DNA of 64,000 bases, from assembly GCF_000377985.1 (NCBI RefSeq), contig NZ_KB899046.1, positions 186,001 to 250,000 of the forward strand, read 5' to 3'. Below, one piece after another: positions 9,110-18,103 of the stretch. The translations under genes were made by a program, and so were the position numbers. How positions within the stretch are numbered: the first letter of the stretch is position 1; every line of letters starts with the position of its first letter. Source of the DNA: Sporolactobacillus vineae DSM 21990 = SL153. Lineage in GTDB: Bacteria; Bacillota; Bacilli; Bacillales; Sporolactobacillaceae. The notes beneath the pieces were generated by a model, which was given only the letters and a program-made list of their open reading frames with translations, was not told the DNA's origin and made no database searches.

Positions 9110-9139
9110 TTGAAATTTGTTTTCTTTGTATCGTACAAT
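9110..9139 (+). promoter_or_regulatory. Promoter of the DUF2271-apbE operon
   Basis: TTGAAA and TACAAT are separated by 18 bases, about 90 bases before the ATG at 9231. Confidence 0.5.
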
Positions 9140-9230
9140 GAGTTAAAAGCTATTTCTTATCTGAATGCTCATATTTTTGCTTGCCTGTATGGTTCCGTTC
9201 ACAGACATTTTCACAGGGGGAGAACGCTCA

Positions 9231-9949
9231 TGAAAAAGATTCTGATTCCCGTATTCGGAACACTGGGTGCCGGTGTCATCCTCATCTCCGGAATGTCGCA
9301 ATTTTCAAGCCTGGAAAATCCTTTTGCCTCATCCCGGCAACTGCCAGGGCATTCCATTGCCGGTTCTCAGGCCGCAGCAGCCGGGTCCGGAAAGACGCCA
9401 GTTCCTCAGGTAAAAACACTAGGCCTTGTTGCCATTCACTATCATCTTTATCATCTGAATCAACTGGCAAGCAATCAGATTGCCATCTGGATCGAGGACG
9501 AAGCGGGACACTATGTCACGACGCTGCGTGCCTCCAGTTTCACCGCAGGCGGCGGTTACCGGATGCGTCCTGAAGCGCTCCCTGACTGGCGTAAAACAGC
9601 CGACTGGTCGCACGCTTCGACAAAACAGGTCGGCAAGGTAAGAATGGCTGAGCAGCCTGCCGGTGAACACGTGGTTTACTGGGATGGAACAGATTCCGGC
9701 GGCAAAGCGGTAAAGTCCGGCACATACTTTTATAAAATTGAAGGAAATATTTACTGGGAAAACCGCGTCATTTTTACAGGAAAAATCACGCTCGGTAAAA
9801 AACAGGAAAATTCCACTGCCCGGGCACATTACATACCGTCGGATGCTGCGTCAAAGGGCAAACTGCTCGCCGATGTTCACGCCGCCTTCGATCCCGGTAA
9901 ACTGATCACTTCTGTGAATCAGGAAGCTGTAACCACTCAGGGGTCATGA
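9231..9949 (+). CDS. DUF2271 family secreted or membrane-anchored protein
   Basis: The protein (about 238 aa) begins with an uncleaved-looking signal anchor (MKKILIPVFGTLGAGVILIS) and has an FN3/FlgD-like beta fold with WDGTDSGGKAVKSGTYFYKIE, as in DUF2271 proteins. In other bacteria these sit next to ApbE and PepSY/ferric-reductase-like genes, and the same neighbours follow here. The ATG at 9231 has GGGGGAG 7 bases upstream; the frame is open further upstream but without a ribosome binding site. The stop overlaps the ATGATG of apbE, so the genes are translationally coupled. The molecular function of the family is not known. No FMN-acceptor motif (D-x-x-S/T-G-A-T) was seen. Confidence 0.75.
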
Positions 9950-10884
9950 TGCGGGTTGTTTATCATGGCCGGGCGATGGATACCGACCTGCTGACGTATG
10001 GATTGACTGCGCCCCAGGCCGGATATGTGTTTGAATGGTTTGCTTCCGTTGAGGCCCGATTCTCCCGGTTCGACCCTGAAAGCGAACTGAGTCGTATCAA
10101 TCGCTGTGCAGGCAGGACTGTTTCCGTCTCCCGGCTGTTTGCCGAACTGTTCTTTGAGGCGATCCGCTATTACAGCGAAACCGGCGGCCTGTTCCATCCC
10201 TTTCTCGGTGCCGTGATGAACAGGCTCGGTTATGACCGGACGATCGAACAAGTGCGAAAGCGGAAAACTTTTTCACCCCGGCCGAGAGCGCCTGATTTAT
10301 CAGGCGCTGAGCCTGTCCATTTTGATCTGGAACGACGGATCCTCCGGGTACCGGAGGGGCTGATGATCGACTTTGGGGGTATTGCCAAGGGATGGAGTGT
10401 TGCGCGGGCGGCTGAGGAAATGATGACGTGCACGACTTCAGGGCTGATCAGTGCCGGCGGCGACCTCATGTCCTGGGGTGAACAACCGACGACGATTGGC
10501 ATCGCACATCCTTATTCAGACGACCGGACAATCGGAACGCTGACCGCTTCCGGGAGGACCGCTGCGGCCACAAGCAGTGCGGTCAAACGGCGCTGGGTCA
10601 GCGGAGATGCACTCGTCCATCACATCATTGACCCGCGCACCGGACGCGCAGCTGAATCGGACTGTATCCAGGCCACCGTCATCGGCCATTCTCCGCTTCT
10701 CTGCGACATTTATGCCAAGTGTCTGGTGATACAGGGCAGCGCCGCAGGACCGGAATGGATCCGGTCCCGGCAGCCGGATCTCGCCTGGATCATGGTTGAT
10801 CATGACGGGAAGCTCCTCTCTTCAGAAAACCTTGGCAGCTGCTGCCGGAACATCGACATGCCGGAACACATTGACTTCCATTGA
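9949..10884 (+). CDS. apbE: FAD:protein FMN transferase (ApbE family)
   Basis: The protein (about 311 aa) shows the ApbE core motifs DFGGIAKGW, ISAGGDLMSWG and HHIIDPRTG. It transfers FMN from FAD to a Thr or Ser of a target flavoprotein. Unlike most family members it has no signal peptide or lipobox, so it should act in the cytoplasm. I chose the second ATG of ATGATG (9949) because GGGG is then 5 bases upstream; 9946 is also possible. It is the middle gene of DUF2271-apbE-ferric-reductase-like. No obvious flavinylation target is encoded in the operon, so the acceptor must be elsewhere. Confidence 0.88.
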   Translation: MRVVYHGRAMDTDLLTYGLTAPQAGYVFEWFASVEARFSRFDPESELSRINRCAGRTVSVSRLFAELFFEAIRYYSETGGLFHPFLGAVMNRLGYDRTIEQVRKRKTFSPRPRAPDLSGAEPVHFDLERRILRVPEGLMIDFGGIAKGWSVARAAEEMMTCTTSGLISAGGDLMSWGEQPTTIGIAHPYSDDRTIGTLTASGRTAAATSSAVKRRWVSGDALVHHIIDPRTGRAAESDCIQATVIGHSPLLCDIYAKCLVIQGSAAGPEWIRSRQPDLAWIMVDHDGKLLSSENLGSCCRNIDMPEHIDFH

Positions 10885-10907
10885 TTTTGTGAAAGGACGC
10901 GGCACCT

Positions 10908-11567
10908 ATGAATAAAAAGTATCCTGTTTTTCAAAGAACCGCCGGACTGGCCATCCTTCTGCTTATCGGCCTGATCACGGATCTGGGGCAGCGAAACGGT
11001 CTGGCTCCTGACCCGGTGCAAAGCTCAACGATGATTCGTGTCCTCGGTATTCTTGCTTTCCTGCTTCTATTTCTTGGCATCTGCGTCGGCATTGTCCTCG
11101 GGATGCCGGTCTGGAGAGGAAAGAAAGCTTCCAGAGACCGGTGGATCAGCGTTCATTTCTATCTGAATAGCGGCTGTATTTTCCTGGCAGCTCTGCATCC
11201 GATGCTGCTGATCGCCGATACACTACCGTTCACCTGGCTGCAGATTCTTGTACCTTTTACAGCACCCCATGAACCCTTTCTTTACGGATTGGGGACTCTG
11301 ACTTTCTATGGATTTCTGTTCCTGCTCATCACTGCTGATGTGAGGAGACTTATGCCGGCAAAAGTCTGGCATTCTATTCATCTTCTGAGCTACCTGCTGT
11401 TTCTCGCCGCACTGACCCATGGCATTCTCGGTGGTTCGGACGCACGGAATCCGCTGATTTTCATGATGTACGTGAGTACCTTTCTGATTGTCCTCATCCT
11501 GATGATCATTCAGGTTGGAATGATCGGCTCGCTAAGAAAGAAGGCCCGGAAACAGCCCATCAGCTGA
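10908..11567 (+). CDS. Ferric-reductase-like transmembrane cytochrome
   Basis: This 219-aa membrane protein has about six hydrophobic segments. Histidines lie in or next to helices at residues 83 (VHFY), 97 (ALHP), 155 and 158 (WHSIH) and 171 (THGI), the pattern expected for bis-His heme b in the FRD/YedZ/NOX family. It has no FAD or NADPH domain of its own. The gene follows apbE by 23 bases with GAAAGGA upstream. Together the operon suggests electron transfer across the membrane, coupled to a covalently flavinylated partner, but donor and acceptor are unknown. Confidence 0.75.
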   Translation: MNKKYPVFQRTAGLAILLLIGLITDLGQRNGLAPDPVQSSTMIRVLGILAFLLLFLGICVGIVLGMPVWRGKKASRDRWISVHFYLNSGCIFLAALHPMLLIADTLPFTWLQILVPFTAPHEPFLYGLGTLTFYGFLFLLITADVRRLMPAKVWHSIHLLSYLLFLAALTHGILGGSDARNPLIFMMYVSTFLIVLILMIIQVGMIGSLRKKARKQPIS

Positions 11568-11579
11568 ACCTTGTAATAA

Positions 11580-11629
11580 AACACCCCGAATGAGAAGTGA
11601 TCGTCTGTCTTCTTTCATCCGGGGTGTTC
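11580..11629. terminator. Bidirectional terminator between convergent operons
   Basis: AACACCCCG pairs with CGGGGTGTT, with further pairing AATGA/TCAT inside. On the minus strand TTTTATTA follows (for rlmN). On the plus strand the T run is short. Confidence 0.7.
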
Positions 11630-11654
11630 ATATGTATACGCTGATCGATCAGGG

Positions 11655-12728
11655 TCAGGATCTGCGCACACGTTCTTTTTTGATCTGTTTGCTTCTGAGC
11701 TGTCCGCAGGCGGCATCAATATCTGTACCGAATTCTTTGCGTACCACGGCATTAATCCCCCTGCGTTTCAGCGTCTCGTAGAAAACACCGACCGTATTTT
11801 TCTCACTGCGCTGATACTCCGAGTGCTCGGCAACCGGATTATAAGGAATCAGATTGACGTACGCCAGGTGCCGCTTGTTTTCCAGCAGTTTTGCCAGCTG
11901 AATCGCTTCTTCCTTATGATCATTGACGTCCTTCAGCATGATATACTCAAACGTGATCCGTCGGTTCGTCTTCTGAAGATAATAGTCCACGGCATCCATC
12001 AGTTTCTCAATCGGATAGGCCCGGTTGATCTTCATGATCCGGCTGCGCAGTTCATTATTCGGCGCATGGAGCGAGACAGCCAGATTCACCTGCCAGTCGA
12101 TGTCGGCAAATTCATAAATCTTCGGGACGATACCGCTTGTCGACACGGTGATGTGCCGGGCTCCGATCGCCAGGCCCGTCTGGTCATTGATAATCCGGAG
12201 AAAATCCATCACATTTTCATAGTTGTCGAACGGCTCGCCGATGCCCATGACAACCACATGGCCGACCCGTTCCTCTTTATTTCGGCCGTCCAGATTCTTT
12301 TGAATAGCCAGCAGCTGTTCCACCATTTCACCGCTTGTCAGGTCGCGGTTCTTTCTCAGCAGCCCGCTGGCACAGAAACTGCAGCCGATATTGCAGCCGA
12401 CTTGAGATGTCACACACACCGACAGGCCGTATTCATGTGGCATCAGCACGGTTTCAATTAAGTTGCCGTCGGTCAGGCGAAACAGAAATTTGGTGGTTCC
12501 GTCTTTTGCTTTCTGGGCAATCTCAAGTTCCAGTGAACGCATTGTAAAATTTGCCTTCAGCAGCTGAATATTTTTCTTTGACAGGTTCGACATCTCTTCA
12601 AAACTGCCGGCCCGTTTGACATACAGCCAGTCCCAGATCTGGGCGGCACGGAACTTCTTCTCTCCGCGCCGGATCAGCCAGGACGTCAACTGGTCTTTCG
12701 TCAATCCATAGATGGATTGCTTTTCCAT
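11655..12728 (-). CDS. rlmN: Dual-specificity 23S rRNA/tRNA adenine-C2 methyltransferase
   Basis: This 357-aa radical SAM enzyme has the cluster motif CNIGCSFC (about residues 114-121), the [13 protein letters not shown] loop, and the C-terminal resolving Cys in the DIDAACGQL segment. It methylates A2503 of 23S rRNA and A37 of some tRNAs. AGAGGTAG lies before the ATG. It follows the AI-2E-family permease gene by 40 bases on the same strand and is probably transcribed from that promoter. Length and motifs are normal for the family. Confidence 0.95.
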   Translation of the reverse strand: MEKQSIYGLTKDQLTSWLIRRGEKKFRAAQIWDWLYVKRAGSFEEMSNLSKKNIQLLKANFTMRSLELEIAQKAKDGTTKFLFRLTDGNLIETVLMPHEYGLSVCVTSQVGCNIGCSFCASGLLRKNRDLTSGEMVEQLLAIQKNLDGRNKEERVGHVVVMGIGEPFDNYENVMDFLRIINDQTGLAIGARHITVSTSGIVPKIYEFADIDWQVNLAVSLHAPNNELRSRIMKINRAYPIEKLMDAVDYYLQKTNRRITFEYIMLKDVNDHKEEAIQLAKLLENKRHLAYVNLIPYNPVAEHSEYQRSEKNTVGVFYETLKRRGINAVVRKEFGTDIDAACGQLRSKQIKKERVRRS

Positions 12729-12768
12729 AATTCTACCTCTTTCATTTCATCATTCACTGAGTCGACGC

Positions 12769-13824
12769 TCAGTGGTGGCTTTGCTCATCTTTGTTTCCGT
12801 ACACACGGATTTTCTTTTTGTTCGGCCGCTTATAGGTCACATTCAGAACATCAATCAGGAAAACAAAGATCGGGATACCGACAATCAGACCCCAGATCCC
12901 CCAGAAGTGTTCGGAAAAAATCAATACGACAAACGTATAGAATACCGGAAGTTCTGTTTTCGCAGACATCAGTTTCGGATTGAGCACGTAAGCTTCGACG
13001 CAGTGAACAGCCAGAATGGTCAGCACCATATAGATGACATCCTGAATCCCGCCGATTGTGTATCCGATGATGCATAGCGGAATCAGGGAAATAATCACTC
13101 CGGCAACAGGAATCAGACTGAGCACAAACACCATCAGGATCAGACTGAACAGTTGCGGGAAGTGCAGCACAGCCAGAATCACCGATGTGATCACCGTATT
13201 GACAATGGCAATCATGAACTGTGCTTCCAGAACTTTACCGAATGTATCGACAAAACGTGAGCCAAAGAAGGCCACTTCATCATACAGAAAGCCGATCTTG
13301 CTGCTCTTGAACCCCTTAGTGAACTCAATCAGACGCGCCTTCTCCAGGGAGAAAAAGAGACTGAGCAGCAAAGCGAGAAACAGATCAATCGTAAACGTAC
13401 CGAAAGAAGAAAATGAATCAATCACAAACTTCACACCGGATCCCAGATAAGACCCGACATTGTTTTTCTTCATCTGATCAATGATCGCCGTCATGATGTA
13501 AGAGCCGTGGAAATCTTTAAATTCCCTGATAATCGACTTGTACAGCTGAACGGTCTGATCGGCAACGATCGGCAGATAAATCGTCACGGCCAGATAGATG
13601 CCCAATGCGATCAGGCAGTAAACAACGATCACAACTAGTCTTCGCGGAATCTTCAGATGACGGTGCAAAAATGTTTCCAGCCTGTCAATCAGAAATGAAA
13701 AGATGAACGTCAGCAGAAACAGGTTAATCATGCTCCTGAGCAGGATAACGCTGATAATCAGCAGGGCAAAGATCAGCACCCGTCTGGTCGTCTGACGCTT
13801 CATAAAATTAATCAGTACATCCAT
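12769..13824 (-). CDS. AI-2E family permease (YtvI/YdbI-like)
   Basis: This 351-aa integral membrane protein has the usual pattern of the UPF0118/AI-2E exporter family: clustered N-terminal helices, a long extracellular loop, then SLIPVAGVIISLIPL and the C-terminal GIWGLIVGIPIFVFLID. Members include AI-2 exporters and Na+/H+ antiporters, so the substrate is open. GGGGA precedes the ATG. A 7-bp hairpin (CACTGAG/CTCAGTG) overlaps its stop codon but has no T run, so read-through into rlmN is likely. Confidence 0.85.
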   Translation of the reverse strand: MDVLINFMKRQTTRRVLIFALLIISVILLRSMINLFLLTFIFSFLIDRLETFLHRHLKIPRRLVVIVVYCLIALGIYLAVTIYLPIVADQTVQLYKSIIREFKDFHGSYIMTAIIDQMKKNNVGSYLGSGVKFVIDSFSSFGTFTIDLFLALLLSLFFSLEKARLIEFTKGFKSSKIGFLYDEVAFFGSRFVDTFGKVLEAQFMIAIVNTVITSVILAVLHFPQLFSLILMVFVLSLIPVAGVIISLIPLCIIGYTIGGIQDVIYMVLTILAVHCVEAYVLNPKLMSAKTELPVFYTFVVLIFSEHFWGIWGLIVGIPIFVFLIDVLNVTYKRPNKKKIRVYGNKDEQSHH

Positions 13825-13893
13825 CGTTGCCGTTCCCCAATCTCTGTCTGGTCGCAGTAGATTTCAACCCTTCTGCAAAGCGATGCTTCATTT

Positions 13894-13922
13894 ATTGTAG
13901 AGGGTTTGCAGAATTTATGCAA
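13894..13922 (-). promoter_or_regulatory. Sigma-A promoter of the AI-2E permease-rlmN unit
   Basis: On the minus strand TTGCAT and TACAAT are separated by exactly 17 bases, about 70 bases before the start codon. Confidence 0.7.
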
Positions 13923-13941
13923 AAAATAATGTGAACCCTTT

Positions 13942-13973
13942 AAAAAAAGCCCCAGTAATCAAATGATTACCAG
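13942..13973 (-). terminator. Terminator of the SH3/propeller gene
   Basis: A 9-bp stem (plus-strand CCAGTAATC with GATTACCAG, two of its pairs G.U wobbles in the minus-strand RNA) is followed on the minus strand by GGGGC and seven T. Confidence 0.7.
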
Positions 13974-14006
13974 AACCAATAAAAACGTAATGTCCTATTC
14001 ATCTTT

Positions 14007-16364
14007 TCATTTCAGCGGCAGTACTCCGGAATAAATTTCATGATTTCCGAATCCGATAACCGTCTTGTCGCCATTTATTGTAAGACCTTCAGCTTCAGCC
14101 GGTGAACTTCCGGATGGTATCGAAAAATGATAGGCTTTCCGGATCACTGCCTGATTGTCTGAACTATTCTCCAGTGTATGTTCGTCAATAACCGTGATGT
14201 AATTGTTAGCCAGAAAATACAGGTTGCCGCGATCATACTGCATACCCTGAACGACACCCATCTTCGTCATCCATGTCCGATACTTCTCCTTGCCGTTGCT
14301 GTCCAGATAAATAAACACATCTTTGTTCGATTCTGCTTCGGACAACAGAATAAATTCAGGATCGCCGTTACCGTCATCCTTGATGGCCAGCATCGACATA
14401 TAACCGACGTTTTGTCCTGACTTATCTACTGGATTGATGGTCTCTGTGACTTTTAAGCTATCAGGATCAATCACATTGATTGTAGCTTTTGTTCCCTCAC
14501 TATCTACCTCATAGAGTTTGCCGCCATAGTAACTTATGGCAGTGGCATGGCCAAGTTTAAGAGGATCTGAAAACTTTACTGTATCTTTATTAAATTCATG
14601 ATCATACCTGACAATTTTCCCAATGCCGCCGCCCAGGTCATACCCGATATAATAGGAGTTATTATCCGGATCATAGGCCAGACCTTGCTGATTTCCGTAG
14701 CTTCCCGCTTGACGGGAAGCATTGAAATAGCCGGTTCCGTCCGCCAGATCCTTAAGATCCGCATCGTTTACCCAGCCGGTAAAAGAATCTCTGCCTGCCT
14801 GCTCGTACCAGTTATTATACTTGAGAAGATCTCTCCCGTTTTTCTGATCGATCACCTCAAGCATTCTATTTTTAAAATATCCAAGCGATCCAAGACTATT
14901 CCCATTCGGATCATATATTACTCCGGAAAGGTTGGATGGCGTTTTAAATCCGATCGGTCTGACGCCGTCAACGTCCAGAGCCGATCCGTCGATCCAGCCG
15001 ATATTGTCCGCATAGTATAGGGTGTTCCCTTCAACAGTCTCTACCTTTGAAATAGTCACCTGATGACTGACATACCCATCAGTGTACTTTAAAAACTGAG
15101 CTGTAACCGGCGTCGACCCTGTGCTGACCGCATCCGGAGTGATACTGAAAATGGACTTCCCACTATGGGTGATTGTTGCATTTGACTTGAAATCAAAGTA
15201 TGAATAACCATTTGCCAGCGGAGAACTGTCCAGATCGCTGTCTTTTACCCAGCCGATATAGGTGCCGACCGGTTTCCTTAACCGCGACCATGGCTGGCCT
15301 CCTTCCATTGCGGCCCTGTCCACTTTCAGTCTCATGCCGGCAAAGAGACCCAGCTTTTCCGAATTTCCGACAGCATCTTTGATTGTCTGGCCATCCGGAG
15401 AATCGTAAACATAGCCATTACCATTTCTGACCTCGCGAATGGCAATCGCCGGATTTTCAAAATTCACTTCCTTATTTGACAAGTTTGCCGCATAGACATA
15501 TCCGCTGTGACCGCCATAACTTACCCAGAACATACGATTATACTGCGGGCTGGTTGTCTGCAGCTGCACGCCCTTAGGCACGGTCAGGCTGTATGAGGTT
15601 CTCGCCCTGTCTGCGGCGGTGTGAATATAGCCATTGTACAGTCTTGAAGCCATCTTCGTATATTTCGTAATTACCGTTTTGGTGTCCGACAGATTGGCAG
15701 CGTAGACGTAACATCCCCGCCCCTTATAATAGACCCAGTACAACCTGTTGGACTGCGGACTCGTCGTAGTCAGCTTTGTATTCACCGGAATCAGTCCGGA
15801 ATATCTGGAAGTTCTGCTGTAATTTCTGTATTCTTTAGAATAGGTTTTAACGTACTTTACGATCGGTGTTTTCGCTGTTGACAGATTGGATGCGTAAACA
15901 TAGCCTCTCATCCCTCTATAGTTCACATAATACATTTTTGAATAAAGATTGCTTGCTGTGGAGACTGTGTTATTGATCTTGATCGTCCACTTGCGGACCT
16001 TATCGGCAGAAGAACTTGTATACAGGTAAGAAGTCTTATGAATGTACCGGTAAACGGTTGTATGGCGTGTCGAAAGATTGGAGCGGTACACATATCCTGA
16101 GATTTTCCCGCTTGCCGCATTATAGTACACCTTATACATTCTGCTTGATGTCTTACTGTATGTAGTCACCCGGGCATTAACCGGCAAATACCGGATCTTT
16201 GTCTTCGAACGCCCTGAATTGGTATAGAGAATCGATGTACGATGCACATAATAAGTACGAGATCCTTTTGCCTCTGCTGAAAAAAATGAAACACTGCTTA
16301 CAACGAGTAAAATAGCGAGAAAAACTGAAACAATTTTAATGAATGAATGTAACCTTTCCCTCAA
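14007..16364 (-). CDS. Secreted SH3-like/GW repeat protein with C-terminal beta-propeller
   Basis: This 785-aa protein has a signal peptide (residues 1-32). Four SH3-like repeats follow, each ending in a YVYxxNLS signature (near residues 90-98, 154-162, 218-226 and 288-296). Then come three GW-type modules ending GWVKDSDLD (371-379), GWIDGSALD (456-464) and GWVNDADLK (530-538). The last about 220 residues form a propeller-like fold (GLAYDPDNNSYYIGY; YDRGNLYFLANN). GW/SH3 modules bind cell wall or teichoic acid, so this should be a surface-attached protein that displays a propeller. No enzyme motif or sortase signal was found. The start is TTG, with AAAGGAG 11 bases upstream. It is monocistronic with its own promoter and terminator. 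Confidence 0.75.
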   Translation of the reverse strand: MRERLHSFIKIVSVFLAILLVVSSVSFFSAEAKGSRTYYVHRTSILYTNSGRSKTKIRYLPVNARVTTYSKTSSRMYKVYYNAASGKISGYVYRSNLSTRHTTVYRYIHKTSYLYTSSSADKVRKWTIKINNTVSTASNLYSKMYYVNYRGMRGYVYASNLSTAKTPIVKYVKTYSKEYRNYSRTSRYSGLIPVNTKLTTTSPQSNRLYWVYYKGRGCYVYAANLSDTKTVITKYTKMASRLYNGYIHTAADRARTSYSLTVPKGVQLQTTSPQYNRMFWVSYGGHSGYVYAANLSNKEVNFENPAIAIREVRNGNGYVYDSPDGQTIKDAVGNSEKLGLFAGMRLKVDRAAMEGGQPWSRLRKPVGTYIGWVKDSDLDSSPLANGYSYFDFKSNATITHSGKSIFSITPDAVSTGSTPVTAQFLKYTDGYVSHQVTISKVETVEGNTLYYADNIGWIDGSALDVDGVRPIGFKTPSNLSGVIYDPNGNSLGSLGYFKNRMLEVIDQKNGRDLLKYNNWYEQAGRDSFTGWVNDADLKDLADGTGYFNASRQAGSYGNQQGLAYDPDNNSYYIGYDLGGGIGKIVRYDHEFNKDTVKFSDPLKLGHATAISYYGGKLYEVDSEGTKATINVIDPDSLKVTETINPVDKSGQNVGYMSMLAIKDDGNGDPEFILLSEAESNKDVFIYLDSNGKEKYRTWMTKMGVVQGMQYDRGNLYFLANNYITVIDEHTLENSSDNQAVIRKAYHFSIPSGSSPAEAEGLTINGDKTVIGFGNHEIYSGVLPLK

Positions 16365-16504
16365 CTCTCTAATTACTCCTTTCTTTCTATCAGGCTATAA
16401 CTCCGCACCATTTTGAAGAGGCAAAATATAGTGGAATCAAAAGAAGCCATCAGCACGGTCCGCTATTGCAAATCATTCGCATCATTTCTCTATGGGTAAA
16501 ATCA

Positions 16505-16533
16505 GTATAACGCGAATTCCAGTAACCGAACAA
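16505..16533 (-). promoter_or_regulatory. Sigma-A promoter of the SH3/propeller gene
   Basis: On the minus strand TTGTTC and TTATAC are separated by 17 bases, giving an approximately 135-nt leader. Confidence 0.55.
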
Positions 16534-16574
16534 GAGTTTTCCGACTTAAGTACTAATTTATTGTCTTTGCCCCT

Positions 16575-16610
16575 AAAAAAAAGCCGTTCCACTGAGGGTA
16601 ACGGCTTTTT
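16575..16610 (-). terminator. Terminator of pepC
   Basis: AAAAGCCGTT/AACGGCTTTT with an 11-nt loop is followed on the minus strand by eight T. It lies 20 bases after the pepC stop. Confidence 0.85.
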
Positions 16611-16630
16611 ATGATCCATTTTTTTGATGA

Positions 16631-17974
16631 TCAGTGCATCATTGCCAGAGCGCCCATCGGATCCCAGGGCTTCAGTTCGGTCGGTTTCTGTTCATACGCG
16701 GCTTTCAGTGCGTCGGGCAGGTATTTCTTATTAACGACCACCTGATAGGTGAACTCATCCATCCACTTGTCGCTCATCACGAAGTAGCCTTTATAACCAC
16801 GGTCTTCGCCCCAGCTGTTCTCGACTTTCCAGCGATTCGGCTTGCCGTCGACGAGATTGACACCGGTCAGAACCATCGCATGAGTCAGGCAGCTCTCATG
16901 GAAATCGAGGCGTTCTGCCTTTGTCAGGCCGAATTTGGTGCTGAACGCTGTGTCATAATCAAAGACATCTTTGTCCATCACGCCGATCTTCGGTTCCGTG
17001 TAGAGCACGACATCGCAGCCGAACCACACGGTTTCCTGATCTTTCAGCTGGCTGATCGCCAGACGTTTCAGCGTCTCGATATCAACATTCAGATATTTAA
17101 TCTTCCGTCCACCGACAACGGTGCCCAGGTACTGAACCGTATAGGTTTTATTGAATGGTTTGTCCTTCGTCGGGGCATTGATGATGCTGACGTAATCATC
17201 CAGATTCACATCGACATATTTTTTAAAGAATTCCTGAGGCGTAATCCCGGTTTCCCTGTGGAATTCTTTCTTTTCGTGATCACGGTATTCGAAGTCAAAC
17301 TTTTTCGGCGGTTCGCCCAGAGCAAATACGAGAATCCGATAGATATCCTCCAGCATTTCTTCTTTGGCAGCTTCAAGTTCGTCCCTGGATTTCCCCTTCT
17401 CATGCAGCGCCCGCAGATTCCCGGCGTCTTCACGCAGTTTTGCGTTCAGCAGGCGGTTAAGTTCCACGGTGCGATTGCTCTGGTACGTCTCCGGCATGAC
17501 CTGTTTGGGCACGATCCCGTATTTTTCAATGATCGACACCAGCATATCCCACTGGCCGCCGTCCTGCTGCGGGGTAGTCATCAGCCAGGATACCAGACGT
17601 CCTTCGAGGGGCTCGTCTGCCGTCTTAATGATACTCTCAAGGAAATAATTGGACTTCTCAAATTTATCCCAGAACAAGGTGTAGTTCTGAGAAAGCTCAA
17701 AGTCTTTCAGATCAAATGCTTTATTCAATTTGTGGCGGAACGTGTTCAGTGCAGAAAACATCCAGCACCGGCCGCTCATTTTCTGGTTGGTTACCTTGCC
17801 TGTTTCAATTTCTTCTGAAAATACCGGATTCATTACAACAACCGCGTCGTTGTTCAATGTTGCTGCATTGATCCCGTTCTTCATGACCGCATCTTTTATA
17901 ATCTTGTTTTTCGGCTTTGTTTGTATCTTATCTGAATATTTTGCAACTAGTGAATCTGTAATCTCTTTAGCCAC
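16631..17974 (-). CDS. pepC: Aminopeptidase C (bleomycin hydrolase family, C1B)
   Basis: This protein of about 447 aa is a cytoplasmic cysteine aminopeptidase. Catalytic residues are visible: Cys in GRCWMFS, His in LTHAMVLTG and Asn in VENSWGED. It trims N-terminal residues from peptides taken up or produced in the cell. I chose the GTG at 17974 because AGGAGG is 8 bases upstream. The frame is open eight codons further, but those codons contain the ribosome binding site. A clear promoter (18010-18038) and terminator make it a single gene. Confidence 0.93.
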   Translation of the reverse strand: MAKEITDSLVAKYSDKIQTKPKNKIIKDAVMKNGINAATLNNDAVVVMNPVFSEEIETGKVTNQKMSGRCWMFSALNTFRHKLNKAFDLKDFELSQNYTLFWDKFEKSNYFLESIIKTADEPLEGRLVSWLMTTPQQDGGQWDMLVSIIEKYGIVPKQVMPETYQSNRTVELNRLLNAKLREDAGNLRALHEKGKSRDELEAAKEEMLEDIYRILVFALGEPPKKFDFEYRDHEKKEFHRETGITPQEFFKKYVDVNLDDYVSIINAPTKDKPFNKTYTVQYLGTVVGGRKIKYLNVDIETLKRLAISQLKDQETVWFGCDVVLYTEPKIGVMDKDVFDYDTAFSTKFGLTKAERLDFHESCLTHAMVLTGVNLVDGKPNRWKVENSWGEDRGYKGYFVMSDKWMDEFTYQVVVNKKYLPDALKAAYEQKPTELKPWDPMGALAMMH

Positions 17975-18009
17975 TTCCGGTTCCTCCTCATAAATCATTC
18001 GACAAAAAT

Positions 18010-18038
18010 ATTATATGCCTAATCAGATATTGAGGCAA
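18010..18038 (-). promoter_or_regulatory. Sigma-A promoter of pepC
   Basis: On the minus strand TTGCCT and TATAAT are separated by 17 bases, about 36 bases before the GTG start. Confidence 0.75.
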
Positions 18039-18103
18039 AGACACAATCCTTCATCATTATGTAGGTTAATTTGCTTGATGCACACTTTTTCCCGTACTCC
18101 GCC

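Noticed and set aside
12753-12773. Hairpin at the stop codon of the AI-2E permease gene as a terminator
   Set aside because: The stem is only 7 bp and no T run follows, so read-through into rlmN is more likely.
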